From: Chloroflexota bacterium
GTDB lineage: Bacteria; Chloroflexota; Limnocylindria; P2-11E
NCBI GenBank assembly: GCA_005882765.1
Contig: VBDV01000124.1
Coordinates: forward strand, 1 to 43,956
Direction of reading: 5' to 3'
Length of the DNA: 43,956 nucleotides
Shown: positions 7,574 to 15,443 of the stretch, one piece after another
Layout: every line of letters starts with the position of its first letter
Position numbering within the stretch: position 1 is the stretch's first letter
The notes under the pieces: model-generated
The model's database searches: none
Seen by the model: only the letters and a program-made list of their open reading frames with translations
What the model was told of the DNA's origin: nothing
Made by a program: the position numbers and the translations under genes

Positions 7574-7921
7574 ATGCGTGTACTGGTGCTGGCAAAGGAG
7601 GGCGCGCAGACCGATGCGGCGGCCCCTCCAAGGCCGGAGGCGATGGCGGAGTACCAAAAGTTCAACGAAGAGCTGGTCAAGGCGGGGGTCGTCCTGGGGG
7701 CCGGCCGTCTCTCCCCGAGCTCGCAGGGCAAGCGTGTGCGGTTCGAGGGCAAGAAGCGCACCGTGATCGACGGGCCGTGGGCCGAGACCAAGGAGCTCGT
7801 GGCCGGTTACTGGTTGTGGCAGGTGCGCTCGCTCGACGAGGCCCTCGAGTGGCTGAAGCGAGCTCCCTACGATGGCGGGACCTTCGAGGTCCGTGAGATC
7901 TCCCAGCACGAGGGCGCGTGA
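7574..7921 (+). CDS. YciI/DGPF-domain protein
   Basis: The 115-residue protein has the YCII-related fold: a starting strand MRVLVLAKE, a helix MAEYQKFNEELVKAG, and the signature DGPWAETKELVAGYWLWQV (DGPF family form DGPFxETKE). DGPF proteins are small, probably dimeric proteins with an uncertain catalytic role. They are the standard genomic partners and known targets of ECF42 sigma factors. ATG 7574 is preceded by AAAGGAGA with good spacing; an open frame further upstream is not gene-like. The stop lies inside the start of the sigma gene, so the two are coupled. Confidence 0.85.
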   Translation: MRVLVLAKEGAQTDAAAPPRPEAMAEYQKFNEELVKAGVVLGAGRLSPSSQGKRVRFEGKKRTVIDGPWAETKELVAGYWLWQVRSLDEALEWLKRAPYDGGTFEVREISQHEGA

Positions 7922-9212
7922 CGAGGCATTCGCCATAGACACAGCAACCGCCGAAGCGCATCGCGCGATTGAAGCGATATGGCGGATCGAGTCGGCCCGG
8001 CTCATCGCCGGGCTGACTCGCACCGTCGGAGACATCGGGACGGCTGAGGAGCTCGCGCAGGACGCCCTCGTTGCCGCGCTCGAGCAGTGGCCGACCTCAG
8101 GCGTGCCGGAGCGGCCGGGCGCTTGGCTGATGGGAACCGCGAAGCACCGCGCCACTGACCTGACCCGGCGCCGCAAGACCCTCGAGCGCAAATACGAAGA
8201 GCTCGGACGCGACACTGAACGCGATCAGCAAGTCGAGGACCTGGACGCGTCGATCGACGAGGACGTCGGCGACGATCTCCTCGGTCTCATCTTCATGGCG
8301 TGCCATCCGGTCCTGTCGAAGGACGCGCGCGTCGCCCTTACCCTGCGGGTCCTCGGCGGCCTGACCACCGAGGAGATCGCACGGGGGTTCCTCGTCCCGG
8401 TCTCGAGCATCGCTCAGCGCATCGTCCGCGCGAAGCGGACCCTCGACGAGGCGCACGTTAGGTTCGAGGTCCCGCGCGGCGCCGAGCGCGTGGCGCGCCT
8501 TGGCTCGGTCCTTGAGGTTATCTATCTGATCTTCAACGAGGGCTACTCCGCGACTGCGGGCACGGACTGGGTCCGACCGGCACTGTGCGAGGAGGCGCTC
8601 CGTCTGGGCCGAATTCTGGCTGAGCTCGTCCCGACCGAGCCGGAAGTCCACGGGCTCGTCGCGCTCATGGAAATCCACGCGTCACGGCTTGGTGCTCGCG
8701 TTGGACCGTCCGGGGAGCCCATCCTCCTGCTCGATCAGGACCGGGCCCTCTGGGACCACCTGCTCATCCGCCGCGGCCTGGCGGCGCTTGAGCGCGCCGA
8801 GAGACTCGGCGGCGCAATGGGCCCGTACGCGCTGCAGGCGGCGATCGCTGCATGCCACGCTCGAGCGGCGACCGCGGCCGAGACCGACTGGCCGCGCATC
8901 GTGGCGCTCTACGACGCGGTCGCGCAGCTCGCGCCGTCGCCGGTGGTCGAGCTGAACCGTGCGGTCGCCGTGGGAATGGCGTTCGGTCCCGCCGCCGGCC
9001 TCGACCTGGTGGACGCGCTCGTCGCTGAGCCATCGCTCCGCGCCTACCACCTGCTGCCGGCCGTTCGCGGTGACCTTCTGAGGAAACTCGGCCGGTCCGC
9101 GGAAGCACGCAGCGAGTTCGAGCGCGCCGCATCACTGACGGAGAACGTGGTCGAGCGCAAGCTCCTGGAGAGACGCGCCGCCGAATGCGCCGCGGAAGGT
9201 ATGGCTGGCTAG
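7893..9212 (+). CDS. ECF42-family sigma factor with C-terminal TPR-like extension
   Basis: Sigma region 2 is seen in IESARLIAGLTRTVGD and AEELAQDALVAALEQWP. Region 4 is seen in LTLRVLGGLTTEEIARGF and SSIAQRIVRAKRTL. A long C-terminal extension follows, starting VLEVIYLIFNEGYSAT, and ending in repeated helices (YHLLPAVRGDLLRKLGRSAEA), as in the DUF6596/TPR tail that defines ECF42. In this family the tail replaces an anti-sigma factor in controlling activity. The frame allows ATG 7872 or GTG 7893; the latter has GAGG just upstream. It overlaps the DGPF gene, matching the conserved ECF42-DGPF pairing. Confidence 0.88.
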   Translation: MRSPSTRARDEAFAIDTATAEAHRAIEAIWRIESARLIAGLTRTVGDIGTAEELAQDALVAALEQWPTSGVPERPGAWLMGTAKHRATDLTRRRKTLERKYEELGRDTERDQQVEDLDASIDEDVGDDLLGLIFMACHPVLSKDARVALTLRVLGGLTTEEIARGFLVPVSSIAQRIVRAKRTLDEAHVRFEVPRGAERVARLGSVLEVIYLIFNEGYSATAGTDWVRPALCEEALRLGRILAELVPTEPEVHGLVALMEIHASRLGARVGPSGEPILLLDQDRALWDHLLIRRGLAALERAERLGGAMGPYALQAAIAACHARAATAAETDWPRIVALYDAVAQLAPSPVVELNRAVAVGMAFGPAAGLDLVDALVAEPSLRAYHLLPAVRGDLLRKLGRSAEARSEFERAASLTENVVERKLLERRAAECAAEGMAG

Positions 9213-9272
9213 ACAAGCCGGTTGTCACGCTCGGCGTTTGCCGGCCGCGGCGTGGAAAGGCATAGTCGGGAC

Positions 9273-9803
9273 GTGACTGGCTCGGGGGTCGCGGCGTTCT
9301 ACAAGGGATGGCAGCTCGCGAACGAGGAGCTGATCCGCGTGGTCGAACCTCTTTCCCCGGCGCAGCTGCAACTTCCCGTCGGGTCTCCGACGTGGCCCAT
9401 CTGGGCGAGCGTCTCGCACCTCGCGGGTACGCGCGTGTACTGGCTCTGCCACGTCTTCGAGGAGCCCGGGGCGGAGACAACGCCGTTCGTCGACCCCACC
9501 GGCGTTGGGTGGGAGGATGAACCCGACCATCCGCGCCGCGCGGACGAGCTCGTCGGCGCGCTCCGGTCCACGTGGGCCATCGTCGAACATACCCTCGGCG
9601 TGTGGACGCCAGAGTCACTCGGGCGCGAGGCGCGCCGCGTCCTCGGCGACACGGTGCGGATGCACACGCGCCAGTCCGTGCTCATGCGCATGATCACGCA
9701 TGACGCTTTCCACAGCGGAGAGATCTCGCTGGCACTGGGTAGCAATGGCCTCGGAGCGATCGACATGTGGAGAGGCTTATCGCGCGTAGTCACCGATCGA
9801 TGA
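9273..9803 (+). CDS. DinB-like metalloprotein
   Basis: The product is a four-helix-bundle DinB/YfiT-type protein. Metal-binding histidines are visible in SVSHLAGTRVYWL and in ITHDAFHSGEISLAL, the characteristic HxxxH pair of the last helix. Members bind a divalent metal, and some are thiol-dependent transferases, but most have no assigned reaction. The open frame reaches TTG 9222; GTG 9273 (176 aa) gives the usual start shortly before the first helix (FYKGWQLANEELIRVV). It follows the ECF42 gene on the same strand and precedes the hydrolase-LuxR fusion by three bases, so all may be in one stress transcript. Confidence 0.75.
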   Translation: MTGSGVAAFYKGWQLANEELIRVVEPLSPAQLQLPVGSPTWPIWASVSHLAGTRVYWLCHVFEEPGAETTPFVDPTGVGWEDEPDHPRRADELVGALRSTWAIVEHTLGVWTPESLGREARRVLGDTVRMHTRQSVLMRMITHDAFHSGEISLALGSNGLGAIDMWRGLSRVVTDR

Positions 9804-9806
9804 CCG

Positions 9807-10859
9807 ATGGAACCCCGTGTCTTCTACGCGCGGACGACCGACGATGTGACCATCGCATGCGCGGTCGTCGGCTCGGGACCCACGCTCGTCCTCCTGCCCG
9901 GCGTGCCCTTCAGCAACTTCATCGAAGAGTGGCGGATTCCGCTCCTCCGGGGTGTCTACGAACGCCTCGCGACGCGGCTCCAGATCGTCCAATACGACGG
10001 CCGAGGGACCGGACACTCACAACGGGACGTCGCTGACCTGTCGCTCGAAGCGATGCTGCGCGATCTCGATGCGGTCGCCGGCCAGGCCGGCATAGACCGC
10101 TTCGCGCTCCTCGGCTTCTACAACTCGTGCACGCACGCCATCGCGTACGCGGCGCTCCATCCCGAGCGCGTCACTCGCCTCATCCTTTTCGGCGGCTCCG
10201 CTCGTGGGTGGCTCGCGATGAGCGCTCCCGAGACGCAGGCGTTGCTGAGTCTCATCGAACGCGACTGGGGCGTCTTCGTCGAGTCTGCGGCCCACGCGTG
10301 GATGGGCTGGTCGGTCGGCGAGGCCGGCCGTCTCGCCGCGGATGCGTTCCGGAACGCCACGACGCCCGCGGTTGCGCGCGCGACGTTCCAGGCGGCGAGC
10401 GGGATCGACGTCTCCAAGGACCTCGCCGCGGTCACCGCACCGACGCTCGTGCTTCACCGGGCCGACATCGAGCAGATCCCGCGAACGGTCTCGGAGGAGC
10501 TCGCCGCGGCGCTGCCGAATGGTCATCTTCGTCTGCTTGCCGGAAGCTCGCCGGCGTTGTTCTTCGAGAACACCGACGAGGTCGTGGGGGCGATCACCGA
10601 GTTCGTTATCGAAGGCCGTCCGGGTGCAGGCCCGCAACGGTCGGCTGCGCCACCGACACGCAATACGCACGGACTGACCGCGCGCGAGCTCGATGTCTTG
10701 CGCCTAATCGCCCAAGGTGAGACGAACGCCGAGATCGCACTCCGCCTCACGTTGTCGATCCACACCGTGGAACGACACGTTGCGAATCTTTATCGAAAGA
10801 TCGACGCGCGCGGTCGAGCCGATGCGACCGCCTTCGCCGTTCGACAGGGAATCGCGTAG
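9807..10859 (+). CDS. Alpha/beta-hydrolase-like sensor fused to a LuxR-type HTH
   Basis: Residues 1-270 form an alpha/beta-hydrolase domain (GPTLVLLPGVPFSNF, YDGRGTGHSQR, ALHPERVTRLILFGG). Residues 288-350 are a LuxR/GerE DNA-binding domain (LTARELDVLRLIAQGETNAE, then SIHTVERHVANLYRKI). Such fusions are expected to be ligand-responsive transcription factors. The nucleophile elbow that should be G-x-S-x-G reads G103-F-Y105-N-S107, and the place of the catalytic histidine is occupied by AGSSPALF (H to P249), so hydrolysis is unlikely and ligand binding is the better guess. It lies three bases after the DinB-like gene. Confidence 0.85.
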   Translation: MEPRVFYARTTDDVTIACAVVGSGPTLVLLPGVPFSNFIEEWRIPLLRGVYERLATRLQIVQYDGRGTGHSQRDVADLSLEAMLRDLDAVAGQAGIDRFALLGFYNSCTHAIAYAALHPERVTRLILFGGSARGWLAMSAPETQALLSLIERDWGVFVESAAHAWMGWSVGEAGRLAADAFRNATTPAVARATFQAASGIDVSKDLAAVTAPTLVLHRADIEQIPRTVSEELAAALPNGHLRLLAGSSPALFFENTDEVVGAITEFVIEGRPGAGPQRSAAPPTRNTHGLTARELDVLRLIAQGETNAEIALRLTLSIHTVERHVANLYRKIDARGRADATAFAVRQGIA

Positions 10860-10969
10860 CCGCCCCTCACGGCTTTCCGTAAGGCGGGCCTACATAGTTT
10901 CCAGGAAGCCGCCGCGGGCAGACGAGGCCAGGCTCTCCTCGAAGAAAGTGACGCGAGGAGGAACCAACG

Positions 10970-11347
10970 GTGGTAGCTCTGGATAACACGCTCCTGTGGG
11001 GCCTGCAGGCGTTGTTGGCGCTCATTCTTTTTCCGGCCGCTGCCACGAGAGCCCTGAGCTACGAGTTCGCGAAGAAGCGGATGGCATGGGTAGCCGCGGT
11101 GCCGCGCTCACTCTTGCTCTTCATCAGCGTGGCGGAAATCCTGGGGGCGATCGGTCTCGTACTGCCCGGGCTTACCCACGTCGCGCCTCAGCTCATCCCG
11201 GTCGCCGCGGTCGGCCTCGGGCTCATCCAGGTGCTGGCGTTTGTGTTCCATACATCACGAGGCGAGTCCCGAAACGCGAGCGCAAATCTCGTTCTGCTCG
11301 GAGCTCTCGTCTTCGTCGCTGCAGGGCGACTTGTCGTGTCGCCGTGA
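10970..11347 (+). CDS. DoxX-family membrane protein
   Basis: The 125-residue protein consists of four membrane helices. LWGLQALLALILFPAAATR is the first, SVAEILGAIGLVLPGL the second with the glycine pattern of DoxX, and the last is LVLLGALVFVAAGRLV. DoxX-like proteins are small inner-membrane proteins linked to thiol and oxidative stress or to quinone redox; the precise role is unknown. GTG 10970 has AGGAGG at 10956-10961, a strong ribosome-binding site. It ends the stress/regulation block. Confidence 0.75.
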   Translation: MVALDNTLLWGLQALLALILFPAAATRALSYEFAKKRMAWVAAVPRSLLLFISVAEILGAIGLVLPGLTHVAPQLIPVAAVGLGLIQVLAFVFHTSRGESRNASANLVLLGALVFVAAGRLVVSP

Positions 11348-11356
11348 GTGACCGCC

Positions 11357-12073
11357 CTAGTGCCCCAGCTGACTCAACGCTCTCGCGAGGTCTGCGGGCA
11401 GCGGGTGCCGCGCCTGCGGGTTGCGCCACAGGCTCGGCGGCCCACCCTCGTCACGGTCAAACCACACCGCGCCGCTCAGTCGCCGGTAATGCCGCTGGAA
11501 ATCGCGCGTGCCCGTGAAGCCGCGCTGCTCGAAGAACATCTCGTCCTTGCCGGCCGCGCGCTCTTCGAGGGAGCGCATGGCTGGCGCGAGTGCGTCGGCG
11601 GCGGATGATGGACCGTCAGCGCCGAGGAACAGCACGTTGATCATGGCGGCCGGCAGTTGGCCCAGCTTGTCGGAGACCGCGCGAATGACCCGGGCCGGAT
11701 CAATAGGCGCACCGGGCGTCGGCGCGGACCAATGCAGCCGCCGCACCTCGACGTTGAAGCGCAGGTTGGTGCGGAAGGTCACGCGGAAGTCAGGCGCGCG
11801 CTGGCCGACGCCATACGACTCGTACTCGACCCCGAAGCGGCGCTCTGCGAGCAGCCGCGACGCGATCGCCAGCTCGAAGGCCAGGTCTCGCCGACCCTCG
11901 TCGTCGCGCACCCCGCGGGCTTTCTTGCGAATCTTGTCGCGATAGATCTCAGCGAACGCCCGAAACCGCGGTGAGGCGACCAGCCACGGTCCGATCTCCG
12001 AGGCCAGCGACGAATCACTGGGGCCGAACAGGTAGGCGGTCAGCTCGCCGATGGGTATGGTCGGACGGATCAT
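11357..12073 (-). CDS. Hypothetical protein with a possible PD-(D/E)xK nuclease core
   Basis: I do not recognise a named family in this 238-residue protein. The central part runs FELAIASRLLAERRFGVEYE, then APDFRVTF, a short gap, and FNVEVRRLHW. This is the helix-strand-D-strand-ExK-like order of PD-(D/E)xK nuclease folds, with PD at the first acidic site and E-V-R in place of E-x-K. The C-terminal part (GAVWFDRD, HPLPADLARAL) carries no clear motif. Similar proteins in other bacteria are often solitary and annotated hypothetical. It is divergent from the deazaflavin gene with 57 bases between starts. Confidence 0.5.
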   Translation of the reverse strand: MIRPTIPIGELTAYLFGPSDSSLASEIGPWLVASPRFRAFAEIYRDKIRKKARGVRDDEGRRDLAFELAIASRLLAERRFGVEYESYGVGQRAPDFRVTFRTNLRFNVEVRRLHWSAPTPGAPIDPARVIRAVSDKLGQLPAAMINVLFLGADGPSSAADALAPAMRSLEERAAGKDEMFFEQRGFTGTRDFQRHYRRLSGAVWFDRDEGGPPSLWRNPQARHPLPADLARALSQLGH

Positions 12074-12130
12074 CGGCGCTCAACAGTGCGCCTCGAAGCC
12101 GGGAATCGCGGCGCCGTCTAACGTAGTGAC

Positions 12131-12541
12131 ATGGCCGGCGACTGGAACAAGGGCACGATCGACCAATTCCGCGCAAAAGGCGGTAAGGGGATCGGGCCCT
12201 TCGGGGACAAGCTGCTGCTCCTCACCACGCGCGGTGCGAAGAGCGGACAAGTCCGGACGACGCCCCTCGTCTACCACCGTGATGGCGACCGCTACGTGAT
12301 CGCGGCCTCGAAGGGCGGTGCCCCGTCGCATCCCAGTTGGTATCACAACCTGGTGAAGCATCGTGAGGCTGAGGTCGAGGTCGGTCGCGAGAAGTTCAAG
12401 GTCCGGGCGATGCCGATCGCGAAGGGACCGGAGCGCGACCGCCTGTATGAGGCGCACGGCGACAATTTCGCGGCGTTCAAGGATTACCCGAAGAGGACCA
12501 AGCGAATCATCCCGGTCGTCGTGCTGGAGCGGGTCTCGTAA
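12131..12541 (+). CDS. Deazaflavin-dependent oxidoreductase (Ddn/nitroreductase family)
   Basis: The 136-residue protein matches the F420H2-dependent Ddn-type split-barrel fold: LLLLTTRGAKSGQVRTTPL is the F420 phosphate-binding segment, followed by YVIAASKGGAPSHPSWYHNL, the typical SxGG(A)PxxPxWxxNL motif, and the strand pair EVEVGREKFKVRA. Members use reduced F420 to reduce nitro- and quinone-type compounds or enones. The gene suggests that the host makes or acquires F420, though no F420 biosynthesis gene is in the window. Confidence 0.88.
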   Translation: MAGDWNKGTIDQFRAKGGKGIGPFGDKLLLLTTRGAKSGQVRTTPLVYHRDGDRYVIAASKGGAPSHPSWYHNLVKHREAEVEVGREKFKVRAMPIAKGPERDRLYEAHGDNFAAFKDYPKRTKRIIPVVVLERVS

Positions 12542-12572
12542 CACTCGCAAGGAGGCAGGGGAGGAGCAGAGG

Positions 12573-13115
12573 ATGGAAGGGCCGCCACCGCAATACACCG
12601 CCAAGACCCTCGATGACTATCTCGAGCACCTGAGCAAGGGCGTGTTCCAGGCGGGGATCAGCTGGCGCGTCGTCGACGCGAAGTGGCCGTCGATCACCAA
12701 AGCGTTCCGAGGATTCGACGTCGAGCGCGTCGCGCGGATGACGGATCGCGACGTCGACGCACTCGTGAAAGACGAGCGGGTCATACGCAGCCGGCCGAAG
12801 ATCGCCGCCGTGGTCCACAACGCGAACGAGCTTCTCGCGCTCGAACGCGCCGGTGGGTTCAAGAAGCACCTCAAATCGTTTCCCGAGTACGAGGACCTCG
12901 CGACAGACCTGAAGAAGCGCTTCAAGTTTGTTGGGGACAGTGGCGTGTATCACTTTCTCTGGACGGTGAAGCATCCGGTCCCCGAGTGGCGCGACTGGTC
13001 GCGCGCGCATGGCATGAACTGGGAGGCGAAGGTAAAAGCGGCTGGTCGCGCAAAGACTGGGCGAAAGAGCCCGCTGGGCGCGAAAGCACGCTCCGGGGCT
13101 CGCACGGCGCGCTGA
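12573..13115 (+). CDS. Tag-like DNA-3-methyladenine glycosylase family protein
   Basis: The protein (180 aa) carries the adenine-glycosylase family core: VFQAGISWRVVDAKWPSI (base-recognition Trp W31), FDVERVARMTDRDVDAL, then VIRSRPKIAAVVHNANELL and a late VYHFLWTVKHPVP. Compared with E. coli Tag it lacks the N-terminal zinc cysteine region, and G23 sits where Glu38 would contact the base, so activity on 3-methyladenine is not assured. ATG 12573 has GGAGGCAGGGGAGGAG upstream. The C-terminus is a basic tail (RAKTGRKSPLGAKARSGAR). Confidence 0.7.
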   Translation: MEGPPPQYTAKTLDDYLEHLSKGVFQAGISWRVVDAKWPSITKAFRGFDVERVARMTDRDVDALVKDERVIRSRPKIAAVVHNANELLALERAGGFKKHLKSFPEYEDLATDLKKRFKFVGDSGVYHFLWTVKHPVPEWRDWSRAHGMNWEAKVKAAGRAKTGRKSPLGAKARSGARTAR

Positions 13116-13225
13116 GGCCACAAGCAGCCGGTCCGCGCCGTACCGAGGCCGCGTAGTACCGGCGTACTGCCCCCTTCGAGTGGCTACCCGATGCCTTCCC
13201 GGGAGCGCACCGTTAGACAGCCCTC

Positions 13226-14674
13226 ATGGACAACACCGTCACGCAGATCGCCGGCCCCCAAGCCGGGCAGCTCGTCGCCTCACGCTACCGCCTTGCATCG
13301 TTCCACCGCGGGGACGGGAGCACCGAGGTCTGGCGAGCGCTCGACGAATCCACCAACCAGATGGTTAGCCTTGAATTCCTTCGTGATGTGAACCCGGTGA
13401 GCAAGGAGCGATTCCTCGCGGGAGCGCGCCGTCTCGCGTCGGTCGCGGAGCCGTCCGTCATGCGAGTCGCGGGTATCCACGACGATGCCGATGGAACGTT
13501 CATCGTCTTCGAGCATCTCGTTCACATACCCGCCCCGGTCGAATGGGTGAAGGCGGCGGCCCAAGTACCTGCGCCGGTTCCACAGATGGCCGCGCCACCC
13601 GTGCTGGAGACGGCAGGTGTCGCGCCGGAGGCCACGGTACCGACGGTCGAGACGTCTCTGGCTCCCGAAGCAGCGACGGGCGATCACGGCTTGAGCTTGT
13701 TGCTATATGCGCTTCGCTCGCGAGAGCTCTCGCTGATCGACCAGGCTCTTCTTGAGGAGTCGATGATCGAGTTCCTCGACCTCGCGGTCGCCGAGTTCAA
13801 AGCCGTCCGGCTGGACCCGGACCTTCTGCCCGACGCCCGCTCGTTCGCGGTTTCGCTGCTCACCGCTGGGCCGAGAGGACTCGCCTCCGCCGTCGGACGG
13901 ATCGCGACCTTCCGCCCGCACGTCCGGGTCCGGGCACCACGCATGTCGCAGCCGAAGCAACCCAAGCCACCGAAGCAGCCCAAACAACCGAAGGTCTCCG
14001 CCCCGCGGATGAAGGAGACAGCGGTCGCGGCGGCGAAGCCGATGAAGGTGCCGAAGATCAAAGCACCCCGCGCACCTCGGGCCGCGAGCGGACCCGGCCT
14101 GCGAATCCGCTGGGGCCGCGTGCTGACACGTGGTCTGACACTCGGTGTCCTCGCCGCCGTACTCGTTTCCCTTCCCCCGGGGATCCTCGGCAATCTCGGC
14201 GGCGTCGCGAGTGACGTCGCGAACGTCGCGGGCGACGTCGCGAGCCAGGTGAGCACGACGATCGGCGAGAAGATCGCATCCGTGCAGACGACTCCGGGTC
14301 TGCAGCGCGCGACCTTCGAGGTTCCGCCGCTCAGCGCGTACGCGGCCGCGTTCGAATCGCAGGGCCCCTACCCGACGGCACGTCCGAACGGCACGGTCGA
14401 GTGGGTCGTCGCGCTCCGCAACACCGGCTCCGTCGGCTGGTACCGCGGGATCGACGGCGCGCAGGCTTCGCTCGCTCTGCCTGACGGGACCGCCGCTGCC
14501 GTCCAGAACACGGCCTACGTGGGGCCGGGGCAGGTGGGCTGGTTCGTGGTGCACTTCCCGGCGCCGTCGCAGCCCGGCGTGACGCGCGTTCCGCTTCGTC
14601 CCCGCATCGATGGCCGCGGCGCGCTGCCGGATCTCGGCATCTACGTGACGGTCACCGTCTCACCGAACCCGTAA
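13226..14674 (+). CDS. Membrane protein with kinase N-lobe relic and extracellular beta domain
   Basis: Residues 18-100 resemble the N-lobe of a Ser/Thr kinase: SRYRLASFHRGDGSTEVWRA in place of the glycine-rich loop and RFLAGARRLASVAEPSVMRV for helix C. However, the catalytic Lys strand reads MVSLEFL, and no HRD or DFG region follows, so it cannot phosphorylate. Next come an Ala/Pro linker, a helical segment (155-230), a Lys/Pro-rich cytoplasmic tract (KQPKPPKQPKQPK), one membrane helix (about 302-325) and an external region (340-482). The last part (VEWVVALRNTGSVGWYRG) is Trp-rich and resembles NBR1-type or Ig-like sandwich domains. The architecture is that of a signalling or wall-sensing protein; partners are unknown. 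Confidence 0.65.
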   Translation: MDNTVTQIAGPQAGQLVASRYRLASFHRGDGSTEVWRALDESTNQMVSLEFLRDVNPVSKERFLAGARRLASVAEPSVMRVAGIHDDADGTFIVFEHLVHIPAPVEWVKAAAQVPAPVPQMAAPPVLETAGVAPEATVPTVETSLAPEAATGDHGLSLLLYALRSRELSLIDQALLEESMIEFLDLAVAEFKAVRLDPDLLPDARSFAVSLLTAGPRGLASAVGRIATFRPHVRVRAPRMSQPKQPKPPKQPKQPKVSAPRMKETAVAAAKPMKVPKIKAPRAPRAASGPGLRIRWGRVLTRGLTLGVLAAVLVSLPPGILGNLGGVASDVANVAGDVASQVSTTIGEKIASVQTTPGLQRATFEVPPLSAYAAAFESQGPYPTARPNGTVEWVVALRNTGSVGWYRGIDGAQASLALPDGTAAAVQNTAYVGPGQVGWFVVHFPAPSQPGVTRVPLRPRIDGRGALPDLGIYVTVTVSPNP

Positions 14675-14726
14675 GGCCCGTAGGCTATCGCCCTTGACCG
14701 GGTGGACGGTCGGGGGAGGCATCTCA

Positions 14727-15443
14727 ATGCGGGTCCATGACTGCAACTGGCAGATGCTCGAGGCATACCTCGCGCGTGACGATCGGATCGTGTTGCCGAT
14801 CGGATCCACGGAACAGCACGGTTATCTTTCCGTCGGGACGGACGCGATCCTCGCCGAGCGCGTCGCTGTCGAAGCGGCGGAACCACTCGGCGTCCCGGTA
14901 TTGCCGGCGCTGCCGTTCGGAGTGACTCCGTACTTCGCGGCATTTCCCGGAAGCCCGTCGCTCCGCACGAGCACGTACATCTCCGTCATCCGCGACCTTC
15001 TCGATTCGCTCTTTGGCCAGGGCTTTCGGCGCATCGCGGTGGTGAATGGCCACGGCGGCAACTCCTTCGCGGCCGGTGTGATGCGCGAGTGGCTCACGGA
15101 GCCACGGAAAGATCGGGTGCAGGTGCTCTTTCACGACTGGTGGAACGCGCCGCGCGCGTGGGCGGTCGTTCAGCGTTACGAGAAGGAGTCCTCGCACGGC
15201 TCGTGGATGGAGAACTTCCCGTGGACGCGCCTGCCGGGGGTGACCATGCCGAAAGGGGTGAAGCCGCTCATCCCGCAAACCGTTACCCGTCAGGCGCCGC
15301 CGGCCGAGCTGCGCCGCCTGACCGTCGACGGCAGCTTTGGCGGCTCGTATGAGCGCCCCGACGCGGAGGTCCTAGAGCTCTGGCGGACCGGGGTCGCGGA
15401 AGTTCGCGACCTCATCGAGAACGGGTGGAACAAGAGTGGGTGA
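14727..15443 (+). CDS. Creatininase-family amidohydrolase
   Basis: The 238-residue protein has the family's metal-binding motifs: LPIGSTEQHGYLSVGTDAIL (E and H ligands), and VNGHGGNSFAAGVM. Creatininase-family enzymes hydrolyse cyclic or linear amides (creatinine, formamides in riboflavin/F420 and mycofactocin pathways), so the substrate here is unknown. GGGGGAGG precedes ATG 14727; an upstream start exists but lacks a proper ribosome-binding site. Its TGA overlaps the GTG of the SDR by eight bases, so the two form a coupled pair. Confidence 0.8.
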   Translation: MRVHDCNWQMLEAYLARDDRIVLPIGSTEQHGYLSVGTDAILAERVAVEAAEPLGVPVLPALPFGVTPYFAAFPGSPSLRTSTYISVIRDLLDSLFGQGFRRIAVVNGHGGNSFAAGVMREWLTEPRKDRVQVLFHDWWNAPRAWAVVQRYEKESSHGSWMENFPWTRLPGVTMPKGVKPLIPQTVTRQAPPAELRRLTVDGSFGGSYERPDAEVLELWRTGVAEVRDLIENGWNKSG

